Shown here: one piece after another, positions 36,546-44,858 of the stretch
Layout: each line of letters begins with the position of its first letter
Numbering within the stretch: the stretch's first letter is position 1
Source: Streptomyces cynarae
GTDB taxonomy: Bacteria > Actinomycetota > Actinomycetes > Streptomycetales > Streptomycetaceae
Length of the DNA stretch: 64,000 nucleotides
Direction of reading: 5' to 3'
Assembly (NCBI RefSeq): GCF_025642135.1
Contig: NZ_CP106793.1
Span: 8,896,001 to 8,960,000 of the forward strand
The notes under the pieces: generated by a model
Told to the model about the DNA's origin: nothing
The model's input: only the letters and a program-made list of their open reading frames with translations
The model's database searches: none
Made by a program: the position numbers and the translations under genes

Positions 36546-37736
36546 GTGGGTGACTCATACGTCTATTCGGCGGTTCGCACGCCGTTCGGCCGCTTCAACG
36601 GGGCCCTGGCCGAGAGCAGGCCGGACGACCTGGCGGCCACGGTCCTGAAGGGCGCCCTCGCCACCGTCCCTGACCTCGATCCGGCCGACATCGACGAGGT
36701 CGTGTGGGGCAACGCCAACGGCGCCGGTGAGGACAACCGCAACGTCGGCCGGATGGCGGTGCTGCTCGCCGGGCTGCCGGTGAGCGTCCCGGCGACGACC
36801 GTGAACCGGCTCTGCGGCTCCGGGCTCGACGCCGCGATGATCGCGTCACGCCTAGTCGAGACCTGCGACGCCGACATCGTCATAGCGGGCGGGGTCGAGT
36901 CGATGACTCGCGCCCCCTGGGTGCTGCCCAAGCCCTCCAAGGCCTTCCCGGCCGGCAACGTCACCGCCGTCTCGACGACGCTCGGCTGGCGCATGGTCAA
37001 CGAGCGCATGCCCGAGGAGTGGACGGTCTCCCTCGGGGAGTGCAACGAGCAACTGCAGGTGCGGTTCGGCATCTCGCGGGAACGGCAGGACGCCTTCGCC
37101 GCCCGCTCGCACCAACTGGCCGACGCGGCCTGGGAATCGGGCTTCTACGACCGGATGGTGGTGCCCGTCGAGGGGGTCGGACTCAGCCGGGACGAAGGCA
37201 TCCGACCCGACACCACCGTGGAAAAGCTCGCCGGGCTGCGCCCCGCGTTCCGCAAGGACGGGACCATCACGGCCGGCAACGCCTCGCCCCTGAACGACGG
37301 CGCATCGGCCGTCGTCATCGCTTCCGCCCCCGCCGCCGAGCGGCTGGGGCAGGACCCGCTGGCTCGCATCGCCGGACGCGGAGCACACGCCCTGGAGCCG
37401 CAGATGTTCGGCTACGCGCCCGTCGAGGCCGCCGCGGCAGCGCTGCGGCGCGCGGGCATCGGCTGGTCCGACGTGGGCGCCGTCGAACTCAACGAGGCCT
37501 TCGCCGTGCAGTCCCTGGCCTGCGTCGACGCCTGGGGCATCGACCCCGGGATCGTGAACGTCAAGGGCGGAGCGATCGCCATCGGCCACCCGCTCGGCGC
37601 CTCGGGCGGCCGTATCCTCGGCACCCTCGCCCATGTCCTGCGCGAACGGAACGAACGCTGGGGTGTGGCGGCGATCTGCATCGGCGTCGGCCAGGCGCTT
37701 GCCGTGGTCCTGGAGAACGAGGAGGCGGCCCGATGA
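36546..37736 (+). CDS. pcaF: 3-oxoadipyl-CoA thiolase
   Basis: A thiolase of 396 residues from GTG 36546 (ATG 36537, three codons earlier, is possible but has no ribosome-binding sequence). The nucleophilic Cys is in [17 protein letters not shown]. The second block is [17 protein letters not shown], and the catalytic His and Cys lie in [18 protein letters not shown] and [15 protein letters not shown]. It cleaves 3-oxoadipyl-CoA to succinyl-CoA and acetyl-CoA. The stop overlaps the pcaI start by ATGA. It serves the end of both hydroxyquinol routes. Confidence 0.9.
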   Translation: MGDSYVYSAVRTPFGRFNGALAESRPDDLAATVLKGALATVPDLDPADIDEVVWGNANGAGEDNRNVGRMAVLLAGLPVSVPATTVNRLCGSGLDAAMIASRLVETCDADIVIAGGVESMTRAPWVLPKPSKAFPAGNVTAVSTTLGWRMVNERMPEEWTVSLGECNEQLQVRFGISRERQDAFAARSHQLADAAWESGFYDRMVVPVEGVGLSRDEGIRPDTTVEKLAGLRPAFRKDGTITAGNASPLNDGASAVVIASAPAAERLGQDPLARIAGRGAHALEPQMFGYAPVEAAAAALRRAGIGWSDVGAVELNEAFAVQSLACVDAWGIDPGIVNVKGGAIAIGHPLGASGGRILGTLAHVLRERNERWGVAAICIGVGQALAVVLENEEAAR

Positions 37737-38425
37737 GCACCACCACCGTCACCGCGGACGCCGACGAGGCGGTCGCGGGCATCGAGGACGGCTCGACCGT
37801 CCTGATCGGCGGCTTCGGCATGGCGGGCATGCCGGTCACCCTCATCGACGCACTCATCCGACAGGGAGCGAAGGACCTCACGGTCGTCAGCAACAACGCG
37901 GGCAACGGCGACCAAGGGCTGGCCGCGTTGCTCGCCGCGGGGCGGGTGCGCCGTGTCGTGTGCTCCTTCCCGCGCCAGCACGACTCCTGGGTGTTCGACG
38001 GCCTCTACCGCGAAGGCCGCATCGAACTCGAGGTGGTGCCTCAGGGCAATCTCGCCGAACGGCTGCGGGCGGCGGGTGCCGGCATCGGCGCGTTCTACTG
38101 CCCCACCGGCGTCGGCACCATGCTCACGGAGGGCCGGGAGAGGCGCACCATCGACGGCCGCGACTACGTCCTCGAATATCCGATCAAGGGTGATGTCGCC
38201 CTCATCGGCGCTCACACGGCCGACCGTATGGGCAATCTCGTCTACCGCAAGACCGCACGCAACTTCGGTCCGGTCATGGCCACCGCCGCCAAGCTGACCA
38301 TCGCCCAGGTCCGCTCCGTGGTCGACACCGGCCGACTCGACCCGGAGTCCGTCGTCACCCCGTGCATCTACGTCGACCGCGTCCTCGACCTCAGCCGCGC
38401 CGCCCAGGACCAGGAGGCATCATGA
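37733..38425 (+). CDS. pcaI: 3-oxoadipate CoA-transferase subunit A
   Basis: A 230-residue alpha subunit of a 3-oxoacid CoA-transferase. The glycine-rich coenzyme A region IEDGSTVLIGGFGMAGMPVT is followed by TVVSNNAGNGDQGLAALLAA and the specificity segment GAFYCPTGVGTMLTEGRE. It forms a heteromer with PcaJ and moves CoA from succinyl-CoA to 3-oxoadipate. Start and stop overlap the neighbours by ATGA at both ends, so the three genes are translationally coupled. Confidence 0.93.
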   Translation: MSTTTVTADADEAVAGIEDGSTVLIGGFGMAGMPVTLIDALIRQGAKDLTVVSNNAGNGDQGLAALLAAGRVRRVVCSFPRQHDSWVFDGLYREGRIELEVVPQGNLAERLRAAGAGIGAFYCPTGVGTMLTEGRERRTIDGRDYVLEYPIKGDVALIGAHTADRMGNLVYRKTARNFGPVMATAAKLTIAQVRSVVDTGRLDPESVVTPCIYVDRVLDLSRAAQDQEAS

Positions 38426-39117
38426 CCCTCGCCACCAGCACCGCACGAACGACCGAGCACCTGGACCGCGGTCCACTCGACGCGGACGAGGTGGCCGCAC
38501 TGGTGGCCCGCGACATCGCGCCGGGCTCATTCGTCAACCTCGGCATCGGACGGCCGACGAAGGTCGCCGACCATCTGGAACCCGAGAAGGGCGTCGTCCT
38601 GCACACGGAGAACGGCATGCTCGGGATGGGGCCGGCCGCGTACGGTGACGACATCGACTCCGATCTCACGAACGCCGGCAAGATACCGGTCACCGAACAA
38701 CGTGGCGCCTCCTACTTCCACCACGCCGACTCGTTCGCCATGATGCGCGGCGGACATCTGGACGTCTGCGTGATGGGCGCGTTCCAGGTCTCGACGTACG
38801 GCGACCTGGCCAACTGGCACACGGGCGCACCCGACGCGATCCCCGCCGTGGGAGGTGCCATGGACCTGGCGATCGGCGCCAAGGACGTCTTCGTGATGAT
38901 GTCCCTGTTCGCGAAGGACGGGACCCCCAAACTCGTCCCTCAGTGCACCTATCCGCTGACCGGCCTGGCGTGCGTCAGCCGCGTCTACACCGAAGTGGCC
39001 ACCTTCCTCGTCGGGGCCGGCGGGGCCGTCGTACGGGAAACCTTCGGAACATCGGTCGAGGACCTGGCCGCACGCCTGGACGTTCCGCTGCGACGAGTCG
39101 GGGAGAGCGCCCGCTGA
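38422..39117 (+). CDS. pcaJ: 3-oxoadipate CoA-transferase subunit B
   Basis: A 231-residue beta subunit. The catalytic Glu is in VVLHTENGMLGMGP, and GSFVNLGIGRPTKVADHL and GGHLDVCVMGAFQVSTYGDL are typical beta-subunit blocks. GGAGG lies before ATG 38422. It is the last enzyme gene of the operon; the IclR regulator follows 34 bp later. Confidence 0.94.
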   Translation: MTLATSTARTTEHLDRGPLDADEVAALVARDIAPGSFVNLGIGRPTKVADHLEPEKGVVLHTENGMLGMGPAAYGDDIDSDLTNAGKIPVTEQRGASYFHHADSFAMMRGGHLDVCVMGAFQVSTYGDLANWHTGAPDAIPAVGGAMDLAIGAKDVFVMMSLFAKDGTPKLVPQCTYPLTGLACVSRVYTEVATFLVGAGGAVVRETFGTSVEDLAARLDVPLRRVGESAR

Positions 39118-39151
39118 CGGCGGAGCCGCCCCCAAATCTAAGATCGATGCC

Positions 39152-39937
39152 ATGGTGAGCGAGAAGCCCGAACCCGGAGACCAGTACGTCCAGTCTCTCG
39201 CCCGCGGTCTGGCGGTGATCATGGCGTTCGACGCCCAGCACCCCGAGATGACCCTCAGCGAGGTGGCAGCACGAACCGGTCTGAGCCGGGCCACCGTACG
39301 TCGCCTTCTGCTCACTCTGGCCGAACTGAGATTCGTACGCGTCCTGGACAACCGCTTCACGCTGACGCCACGGATCCTGTGCCTCGGTACGGCGTACCTC
39401 TCCGGCCTGGAACTGCCGCAGATCGCCCAGCCCCACCTCGAGCAACTCTCCGCCCGGCTGGGCGAGTCGACGTCCCTCGCCGTGCTCGACGGAACGGACA
39501 TCGTGTACGTGGCACGCGTCGCCACCCGGCGGATCATGACCGTAGGCATCACCGTCGGAACCCGCTTCCCGGCCTTCGCCACCGCCATGGGCCGCGTGTT
39601 GCTGTCCGCTCTGCCACCGAGCGGACTCGACGACTACTTCACCCGGGCCGATCTCACACCGCCCACCCCCCGGGCGGTGCACGACGAGGCGTCCTTGAGG
39701 GAGATCCTCGCAACGACGCGCGCTCAGGGGTGGGCCTATGTCGAGGAAGAGCTGGAGCGTGGTCTGTGCTCCCTGGCCGCACCGGTGGTCAACGGATCCG
39801 GTGACGTGGTGGCTGCGGTGAACGTGTCGACGACGACCCACCACGACGAGTCCACCGTCGCCCGTTACCGCGAGGCACTGCTGGCCGCCGCAGCGGACAT
39901 CAGCGAGGACGCGGCCGTTGCCCGAGTGCGGCCGTAG
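39152..39937 (+). CDS. IclR-family regulator (PcaR-like)
   Basis: A 261-residue IclR protein. The helix-turn-helix reads MTLSEVAARTGLSRATVRRL, after YVQSLARGLAVIMAFDAQ. The C-terminal effector domain has GTRFPAFATAMGRVLLSALP. The form beginning QSLARGL-x-V and ATVRRLLLTL is that of the PcaR/PcaU subgroup that controls 3-oxoadipate genes. It lies directly after pcaFIJ and probably acts at the dyad 36500-36531. Confidence 0.88.
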   Translation: MVSEKPEPGDQYVQSLARGLAVIMAFDAQHPEMTLSEVAARTGLSRATVRRLLLTLAELRFVRVLDNRFTLTPRILCLGTAYLSGLELPQIAQPHLEQLSARLGESTSLAVLDGTDIVYVARVATRRIMTVGITVGTRFPAFATAMGRVLLSALPPSGLDDYFTRADLTPPTPRAVHDEASLREILATTRAQGWAYVEEELERGLCSLAAPVVNGSGDVVAAVNVSTTTHHDESTVARYREALLAAAADISEDAAVARVRP

Positions 39938-39981
39938 TCCCCTGCGTCAGGAATCACGGGCCACCGGTTGGGCATCTCGCA

Positions 39982-40011
39982 CATGCGGGCCGGGTGACCC
40001 CGGCCCGCATG
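39982..40011. terminator. Terminator of the pca operon
   Basis: A 13-bp perfect stem, CATGCGGGCCGGG with its complement at 39999-40011, and a TGAC loop, 45 bp after the iclR stop. Confidence 0.75.
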
Positions 40012-40044
40012 CCCGACGGGAAGGGCTCTCCTTCGGGGTGACGG

Positions 40045-40298
40045 TCAGGTGAGTTTGACCAGTGTGTGGTCGTCGCAGTATCCGGCGGACGAGCCGGTGT
40101 TCTTGCAGCAGTACACACCGGCCGAGGTGCCGGCGGCTCCTGTCGTGAAGAAGATGGGCTGCTGTGCGTACGACGAGGACGAGGGCGCAGACACGTCTCT
40201 GTGCCGCCGAAGTCCTTCACGCCTACTGCCACTTCCTCACCGGCGGCGGCGACCTTGGCCCAGGCGGCCGGCAGATAGGTGCCCGCTGGCACGGCCAT
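40045..40298 (-). pseudogene. Frameshifted remnant of a small Cys-containing protein
   Basis: The reverse strand reads VPAGTYLPAAWAKVAAAGEE and VAVGVKDFGG. It then shifts by one base near 40190 into SYAQQPIFFTTGAAGTSAGV, YCCKNTGSSAGYCDDHTL and a stop at 40045. The Cys-rich end looks like a secreted or disulphide-bonded protein. I do not recognise the family. No signal peptide remains. Confidence 0.45.
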
Positions 40299-40447
40299 CT
40301 GGATGCCGCCCTGAGCAGCATCGGCCGGGTGCTCGTCGCCCTGCGCTGACCCGTCGGCACCGGACTGCGCTCCTGGTGAGGCCGGGGCGGAAGGTTCAGC
40401 GAGCGCACCGCGCCCGCCGGTGTGAGGAGGAGCCCGCGGAGGTGGTC

Positions 40448-40734
40448 TAACGGCGCTCGCGGCGGACGGCTCCCAGATCGGCTCCGGCCTGCTGCTGGCC
40501 CATCGAGGCCCTCACCCGCCGCTGGCCGCGATGGGTGTGGCGACAGTGGCGGTCACGGTCAAGTGGCGCAACGGGTCTGGGTGCAGCACGACGGCTAGGA
40601 GTTCCCGTTGCTCCTCGTGGTCACCGCCCCCGTCCCGGTGGTGACCGGCCCCGACTCATGGTTGTTCGACGCCGCCCTGGTGGGCGGCCCCCGCCGTGGT
40701 CGTAGGGTCCCGTGTGCGCCAGCGGTTGGTTGAC
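40448..40734 (+). pseudogene. DoxX-family membrane protein pseudogene
   Basis: The segment SGLLLAHRGPHPPLAAMGVA then TVAVTVKWRNG is followed after a frameshift near 40575 by WVQHDG, an in-frame TAG where Tyr is expected, and EFPLLLVVTAPVPVVTGPDS. This is the C-terminal half of a DoxX-type quinone-linked membrane protein (normally GYEFPLLLV). The N-terminal helices are missing. Confidence 0.6.
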
Positions 40735-40757
40735 GATTAAACAAGATGGTTTAAGCT
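40730..40757 (+). promoter_or_regulatory. Promoter overlapped by an AT-rich operator upstream of wrbA
   Basis: TTGACG (40730-40735) and TAAGCT (40752-40757) form a -35/-10 pair with 16 bp between. The dyad TTAAAC-N6-GTTTAA (40737-40754) fills the spacer and touches the -10. Its AT-richness stands out in this GC-rich DNA and is the style of MarR or HxlR repressor sites. It lies about 120 bp before wrbA. Confidence 0.55.
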
Positions 40758-40878
40758 TCACCATAACGTCGGTGATCGCCGCGCCTCGCACTGCGCGCCG
40801 AGCGCGACGCCTGTGCGCCACGCCGGCCCAGTCCGGCGTGGCGCACCGTACGCATCCTCAGGATCGGAGACGACTTCC

Positions 40879-41493
40879 ATGACCAGCCCTGTCCGCGTTG
40901 CTGTCATCTACTACTCCTCCACCGGATTCTCGGCCGAGATCGCCAAGGAGATCGCGGAGGCGGCCGAGAAGGCGGGCGCCGAAGTGCGCCTGCTGAAGGC
41001 CGCTGAACTGGCCCCTGAGGCCGCCATCGCCTCGAACGAGGCGTGGGCCGCCCACGCCGCGGCGAGCGCGGGCATTCCCGAGGCCACGACCGCCGACGTC
41101 GAGTGGGCGGACGCAATCGTCTTCGGCACCCCCACCCGCTTCGGGAACATCTCGTCCCAGCTGAAGCAGTTCATCGACACCCTGGGGGGCCTGTGGGCAC
41201 AGGGCAAGCTGGCCAACAAGGTCTACAGCGGCTTCGTGACGACCGCGACGGCTCACGGCGGCCAGGAGTCGACGCTGCTCGCCCTGTACAACTCCATCCA
41301 CCACTTCGGCGGCATCATCGTGTCCCCGGGCTACACCGACCCCGTCAAGTTCGTCGACGGCAACCCCTACGGCACCTCGCACGTCGACGCACAGGGCAAC
41401 AACCCGGTCGGCGAGCACACCCGCAACGCCGCCCGCCACCAGGCCGAGCGCGTGGTCCAGGTCGCTGCCGCCCTGAAGGCCGGCCTCGCCTGA
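40879..41493 (+). CDS. wrbA: NAD(P)H:quinone oxidoreductase, WrbA family
   Basis: A 204-residue flavodoxin-fold enzyme reducing quinones by two electrons, which avoids semiquinone formation. FMN motifs are VIYYSSTGFSAEIAKEIA and IVFGTPTRFGNISSQLKQFI, and the WrbA-specific TTATAHGGQESTLLALYNSI block is present. GGAGA lies 8 bases before ATG 40879. Beside two hydroxyquinol pathways it would plausibly keep benzoquinone-type intermediates reduced. A strong terminator follows. Confidence 0.92.
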   Translation: MTSPVRVAVIYYSSTGFSAEIAKEIAEAAEKAGAEVRLLKAAELAPEAAIASNEAWAAHAAASAGIPEATTADVEWADAIVFGTPTRFGNISSQLKQFIDTLGGLWAQGKLANKVYSGFVTTATAHGGQESTLLALYNSIHHFGGIIVSPGYTDPVKFVDGNPYGTSHVDAQGNNPVGEHTRNAARHQAERVVQVAAALKAGLA

Positions 41494-41538
41494 CCTGCTC
41501 TGGAGCACGGCGGTCCCAGGATCCGCCGTGCGCCTGTC

Positions 41539-41584
41539 CGCACCGCGAGTCCGGCAGCCGAGGCGCTGCCGGACTCGCGGTGCG
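41539..41584. terminator. Strong terminator after wrbA
   Basis: A 20-bp perfect stem (41539-41558 with 41565-41584) with a 6-base loop, followed shortly by TTT. Confidence 0.85.
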
Positions 41585-41759
41585 CGCTTTCCCGGGCCGC
41601 CGGCCGGGTGAGCACGTGGGGCAGGGCGAGTCGACGCCGCCGCGTGGTAAGGACGGCTGACACGGCAGGCCGGTGACAACCGGCTGTCAACGGAGCGGAG
41701 GTTCACGTGCAGAGCGAGAGGCGCATCAGCCGCGGGGCGGGCGGGCGGACGGCGAGCGA

Positions 41760-42651
41760 GTGACCCTGCCAGGGGATGTCGGCTGGACGGGTCTGATGAC
41801 GGCCCATATGCGGGCGATCGAGTCCGCCCGGCAGGACCGCCTGTTCGACGACCCGCTCGCGACGGCGGTGGACCTGGTCCGCAACGCCGTCCGCACGGAC
41901 CCGGACGTCGCCCTGCCGACGGGACCGGAGGGCGACCGGGGTGAGTTGACCGAGACCTGGTACATGCTGTCGACGTTCCTCTGCGTGCGCACCCCGTACT
42001 ACGACAGCCGGTCACGGCGGCATGCGCCGTCGGCATCCACCAACTGGTCGTCCTGGCGGCGCAACTGGACGCGAGGGCCTACCGCCTGGGCCTGCCCGCA
42101 GACACCACCGTCTACGAGATCGACACCGAACCGGTGCTGCGGTTCAAGGAGAGCGTGCTGACGCGCGCGCGGCTGAAGCCCACCACGCGTCGCCACCCGG
42201 TCGTCGTCGATCTGCGCGGCCCCTGGAGGCGGTGCTCGCCGACGCCGGGTTCGACCCCGCGCGTCCCACCATGTGGCTCGTGGAGGGGCTCTTCATGTAC
42301 CTGAGCGGCCCGGAGCGCGAGCGGCTGCTCGACGGTCTGACCCGGCTCAGCGCCCCGGGCAGCCGCCTCGCCCTGGAGTACTACGAGCCCGTTCTGCGTC
42401 CGGAGGACGTGTCGACGGTCGACGCGGTCGAGGAGGCGGTCATCGCCCGGATCTTCGGCTTCTTCCAGGAAGACCCGGCCACCTCCCCCGACCAGTGGCT
42501 GCCGACCCGCGGCTGGCGCCCGGAGGTGACCACGCTCGCCGCCGAGATCGCCGCGCGGGGCAGGGCGGTCCCGGAGATGTTCGGGAAGGGACGCCCGCAC
42601 GAGGGCCCGTCGGGTGAAGGCGCTGCGGGTTGCGGGCCGGAGTGCGCGTAG
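41760..42651 (+). pseudogene. SAM-dependent methyltransferase (LCM/TIGR00027-like), multiply frameshifted
   Basis: GTG 41760 opens VGWTGLMTAHMRAIESARQ and FDDPLATAVDLVRN. After a shift near 42010 the sequence reads [20 protein letters not shown], and after another near 42220 [20 protein letters not shown] and [19 protein letters not shown]. This is the leucine carboxyl methyltransferase-like family of actinomycete O-methyltransferases. At least two frameshifts make it inactive. The expected C-terminus (RVKAL) appears in yet another frame. Confidence 0.75.
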
Positions 42652-42718
42652 TGTGCTGATGCGGCGGGGGCCTGACGGGCAACCGGCTCCAGTCGGCTTG
42701 TGTGTCGGAGGGAATGAG

Positions 42719-43405
42719 ATGGCGAAGACGAAGGCGACGCGTTCCGGTGAAGGGGCCGGCGGGCGCGGGGGGCGCTCGGGAGCGGAGCCGGCGGCGCCTG
42801 CCGGCGGACGGCCCAGGGACCCGGCGATCGAGGAGGCGATCATCCAGGCCACGCGCAAGCGGCTGGCCACCGACGGCTACTCCTCCATGACGATCGGGGA
42901 CATCGTCGCGGACGCCGGTGTCACCCGGCCGACCTTGTACCGGCGGTGGGCGAACAAGTACGACCTCGTCATCGACGCCCTGGAATACGGACTGCGCAAG
43001 CAGCGCGAGGCCTACCCTCCGCTGGACATGGAGCAGTTGCACCCGCGCGAGGCGCTCCTCGAAGCGGTACGGCGTCTCGACCCCCGCTTCCACAACGAGC
43101 GGGCCATGGCCCTGCACGGCAACTTCATGGCCGAGGTGGAGCGGGCGCCCGGCCTGCTGGAGCAGTTGCGGGAGCACGGCGTGCGGCCACGCTGCGAGGA
43201 ACTGATGATGACGCTGGTCTCGCTGCAGCACCGCGGCGCCGTGCGCGAGGACGCGGACCTGGACATGATCGTCACCCTGTGTTTCGGCAGTTACTTCGCC
43301 GACTACCTGCGGACCGGCCGTGAGGTCCCGGACGACTTCGCGGAACGGGTCGTCGCCACGGTCTGGCCTGCGATCGCCGTGGACGGCGAGGTCCGCCCCG
43401 TCTGA
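42719..43405 (+). CDS. TetR/AcrR-family regulator
   Basis: A 228-residue TetR repressor. A low-complexity N-terminal stretch of about 35 residues is followed by the helix-turn-helix region EEAIIQATRKRLATDGYSSM, then IGDIVADAGVTRPTLYRRWA, and a C-terminal ligand domain of the TetR_C type. GGAGGGA precedes ATG 42719. The next gene, 43573, is in the same direction, and a perfect 29-bp dyad lies between them, so this regulator probably controls that gene. Confidence 0.9.
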   Translation: MAKTKATRSGEGAGGRGGRSGAEPAAPAGGRPRDPAIEEAIIQATRKRLATDGYSSMTIGDIVADAGVTRPTLYRRWANKYDLVIDALEYGLRKQREAYPPLDMEQLHPREALLEAVRRLDPRFHNERAMALHGNFMAEVERAPGLLEQLREHGVRPRCEELMMTLVSLQHRGAVREDADLDMIVTLCFGSYFADYLRTGREVPDDFAERVVATVWPAIAVDGEVRPV

Positions 43406-43488
43406 GAGGGCCCCTCTGGGCGGCGCCGAGCGGGCGCGGGCCCCGGGTCGCGTCCGGCGCCGCTTCATCGGGTCGACGGATATCCGGC

Positions 43489-43517
43489 TTTCGTTACAGC
43501 TATTGACTGTAACGAAA
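43489..43517. promoter_or_regulatory. 29-bp TetR-type operator
   Basis: Perfect 11-bp arms TTTCGTTACAG and CTGTAACGAAA flank a 7-base centre. The dyad overlaps a possible -35 (TTGACT at 43503-43508) with a poor -10 (CATCGT at 43526-43531). It lies 56 bp before the DUF4863 gene. Confidence 0.75.
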
Positions 43518-43572
43518 ACCCGCGGCATCGTGCTCGTGTAAGACCAAGTGGCGACGCGAGAGGACCCCGCGC

Positions 43573-44106
43573 ATGAGCGAGGACAGCCGCAAGGCACTGA
43601 TCGAGCGCAGCATCCCGTTCCTGTCCGAGGTCAGGAACCGTACGGCCGGCAACGACCTGGAGAGCTGGCTGAACACCACCTACGGCCCCGACAGCGAGCT
43701 CTACCAGGACCTCGCACGCCTGATCAAGATCGGTGTCCTGGAGGAGGGCTGGGCGGCGAACGTCGAGGTCGACGGCCCCCGATACCGCCGCAGCCTCATC
43801 GCCGAACCGACGGCGGAGACCCACTACTTCAGCATCACGGCCGTCTACATGGACAGCGTCGAGCGTTACCGGGGCCAGTACCACGCGCACCCGTACGGCG
43901 AACTGAACCTTGTCGCCCCCATCGACCCCGGAGCCCGGCTGGTGGGGCCGAACGGCTGGCAGGGAGCGGGCTGGACCGCGCCCGCCCCGGGCAGCCATCA
44001 CTACCCCGAGGTGCGGGGAGGCGCGCTGATCGCCCTGTTCTACCTGCCCGCCGGACGCATCTCGTACGACATCCGTCCTTCCCGGTCCGCAGGTGCCGTC
44101 GCATAG
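43573..44106 (+). CDS. DUF4863 protein, 4-hydroxylaminobenzoate lyase (PnbB)-like
   Basis: A 177-residue cupin-like protein. Conserved-looking metal ligands are His104, His106 and Glu110 in GQYHAHPYGELNLV and His142 or His143 in APGSHHYPEV. The N-terminus is helical (LESWLNTTYGPDSELYQDLA). I assign it to DUF4863, the family containing PnbB, which converts 4-hydroxylaminobenzoate to protocatechuate and ammonia. Whether it does so here is inferred. It is a single-gene unit behind a TetR operator. Confidence 0.65.
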   Translation: MSEDSRKALIERSIPFLSEVRNRTAGNDLESWLNTTYGPDSELYQDLARLIKIGVLEEGWAANVEVDGPRYRRSLIAEPTAETHYFSITAVYMDSVERYRGQYHAHPYGELNLVAPIDPGARLVGPNGWQGAGWTAPAPGSHHYPEVRGGALIALFYLPAGRISYDIRPSRSAGAVA

Positions 44107-44587
44107 GGCGGCGCGGCCGCGAGCAGGTACGGTCCGGTGGCCGGCCGCGGTGAAGGGGCCATGGCCGCCGCGGACCCCGTCGGCGCGTTCACGGCACCGC
44201 GGCTTCGGGCACCACCCGCCGGCTCCGGTGCGCGCGTGAAGGTGCTGAGGCGCGCGTCTTCCTCGGCTCGTCCCCGGGAACACCTCACGCCGTCCCGCGC
44301 CCGCGGCAGCCAACGGGTCCGACGGGACACGGCGCCCGGCGCCCTCGCATTGCGACAACACCGCCCGGAGCGAGGCCGGCGGTTGCCGACACGTCCGGAA
44401 TCGAGGGACATCTGTCCGATCGGGCGTGGCCGTCGTTCCGCGTACCGGTGTGGAATGAGACCTGGGAGCCGGCTGGGGTCCGAAGGCAGCCGGGAGGCCC
44501 TGGGGCCCAGGGGCAGCCGGCTCCCGTCCGCACCATGCAAGGGGCCGCCGCGGCGCCCGGCGCGTCGGCCTACGAGCGCCGGTGACG
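44107..44587. other. No recognisable gene
   Basis: No frame on either strand shows a known product; composition is Arg/Pro-rich in all frames, as in non-coding high-GC DNA. Confidence 0.5.
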
Positions 44588-44850
44588 CTGCGCAGCCAGC
44601 CACGTTTCAGCGAGCACTGCAAGAGCTTCCGCGAACTGGCGGCGACCTGCCGGGTGTTCTGCGACGTGGTCAACTCCTGCATTCACTGAGCGACTCGTGG
44701 CAAGCGCGGCTCGCCGAGGAACGACAACGGCTGCCCCCGCTGCCCGGACGGCCGTTCACCGCGGTCTTCCGTACCACTCGGCGGGCGAACCGGGAGTCCA
44801 CGAGTTCCGTCGAAGGGGGTCCGCTACTCCGTTCCGCACGAACTGATGGG
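44588..44850 (+). pseudogene. IS21/IstA-type transposase C-terminal remnant
   Basis: The forward strand reads SEHCKSFRELAATCRVFCDV then VNSCIH and a stop. It continues in other frames with WQARLAEERQRLPPLPGRPF and STSSVEG, and finally GVRYSVPHELMG near 44850. These are blocks of the Mu-transposase C-terminal domain of IstA-type integrases. At least two frame changes are present. No istB remains. Confidence 0.6.
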
Positions 44851-44858
44851 CGTACTGT

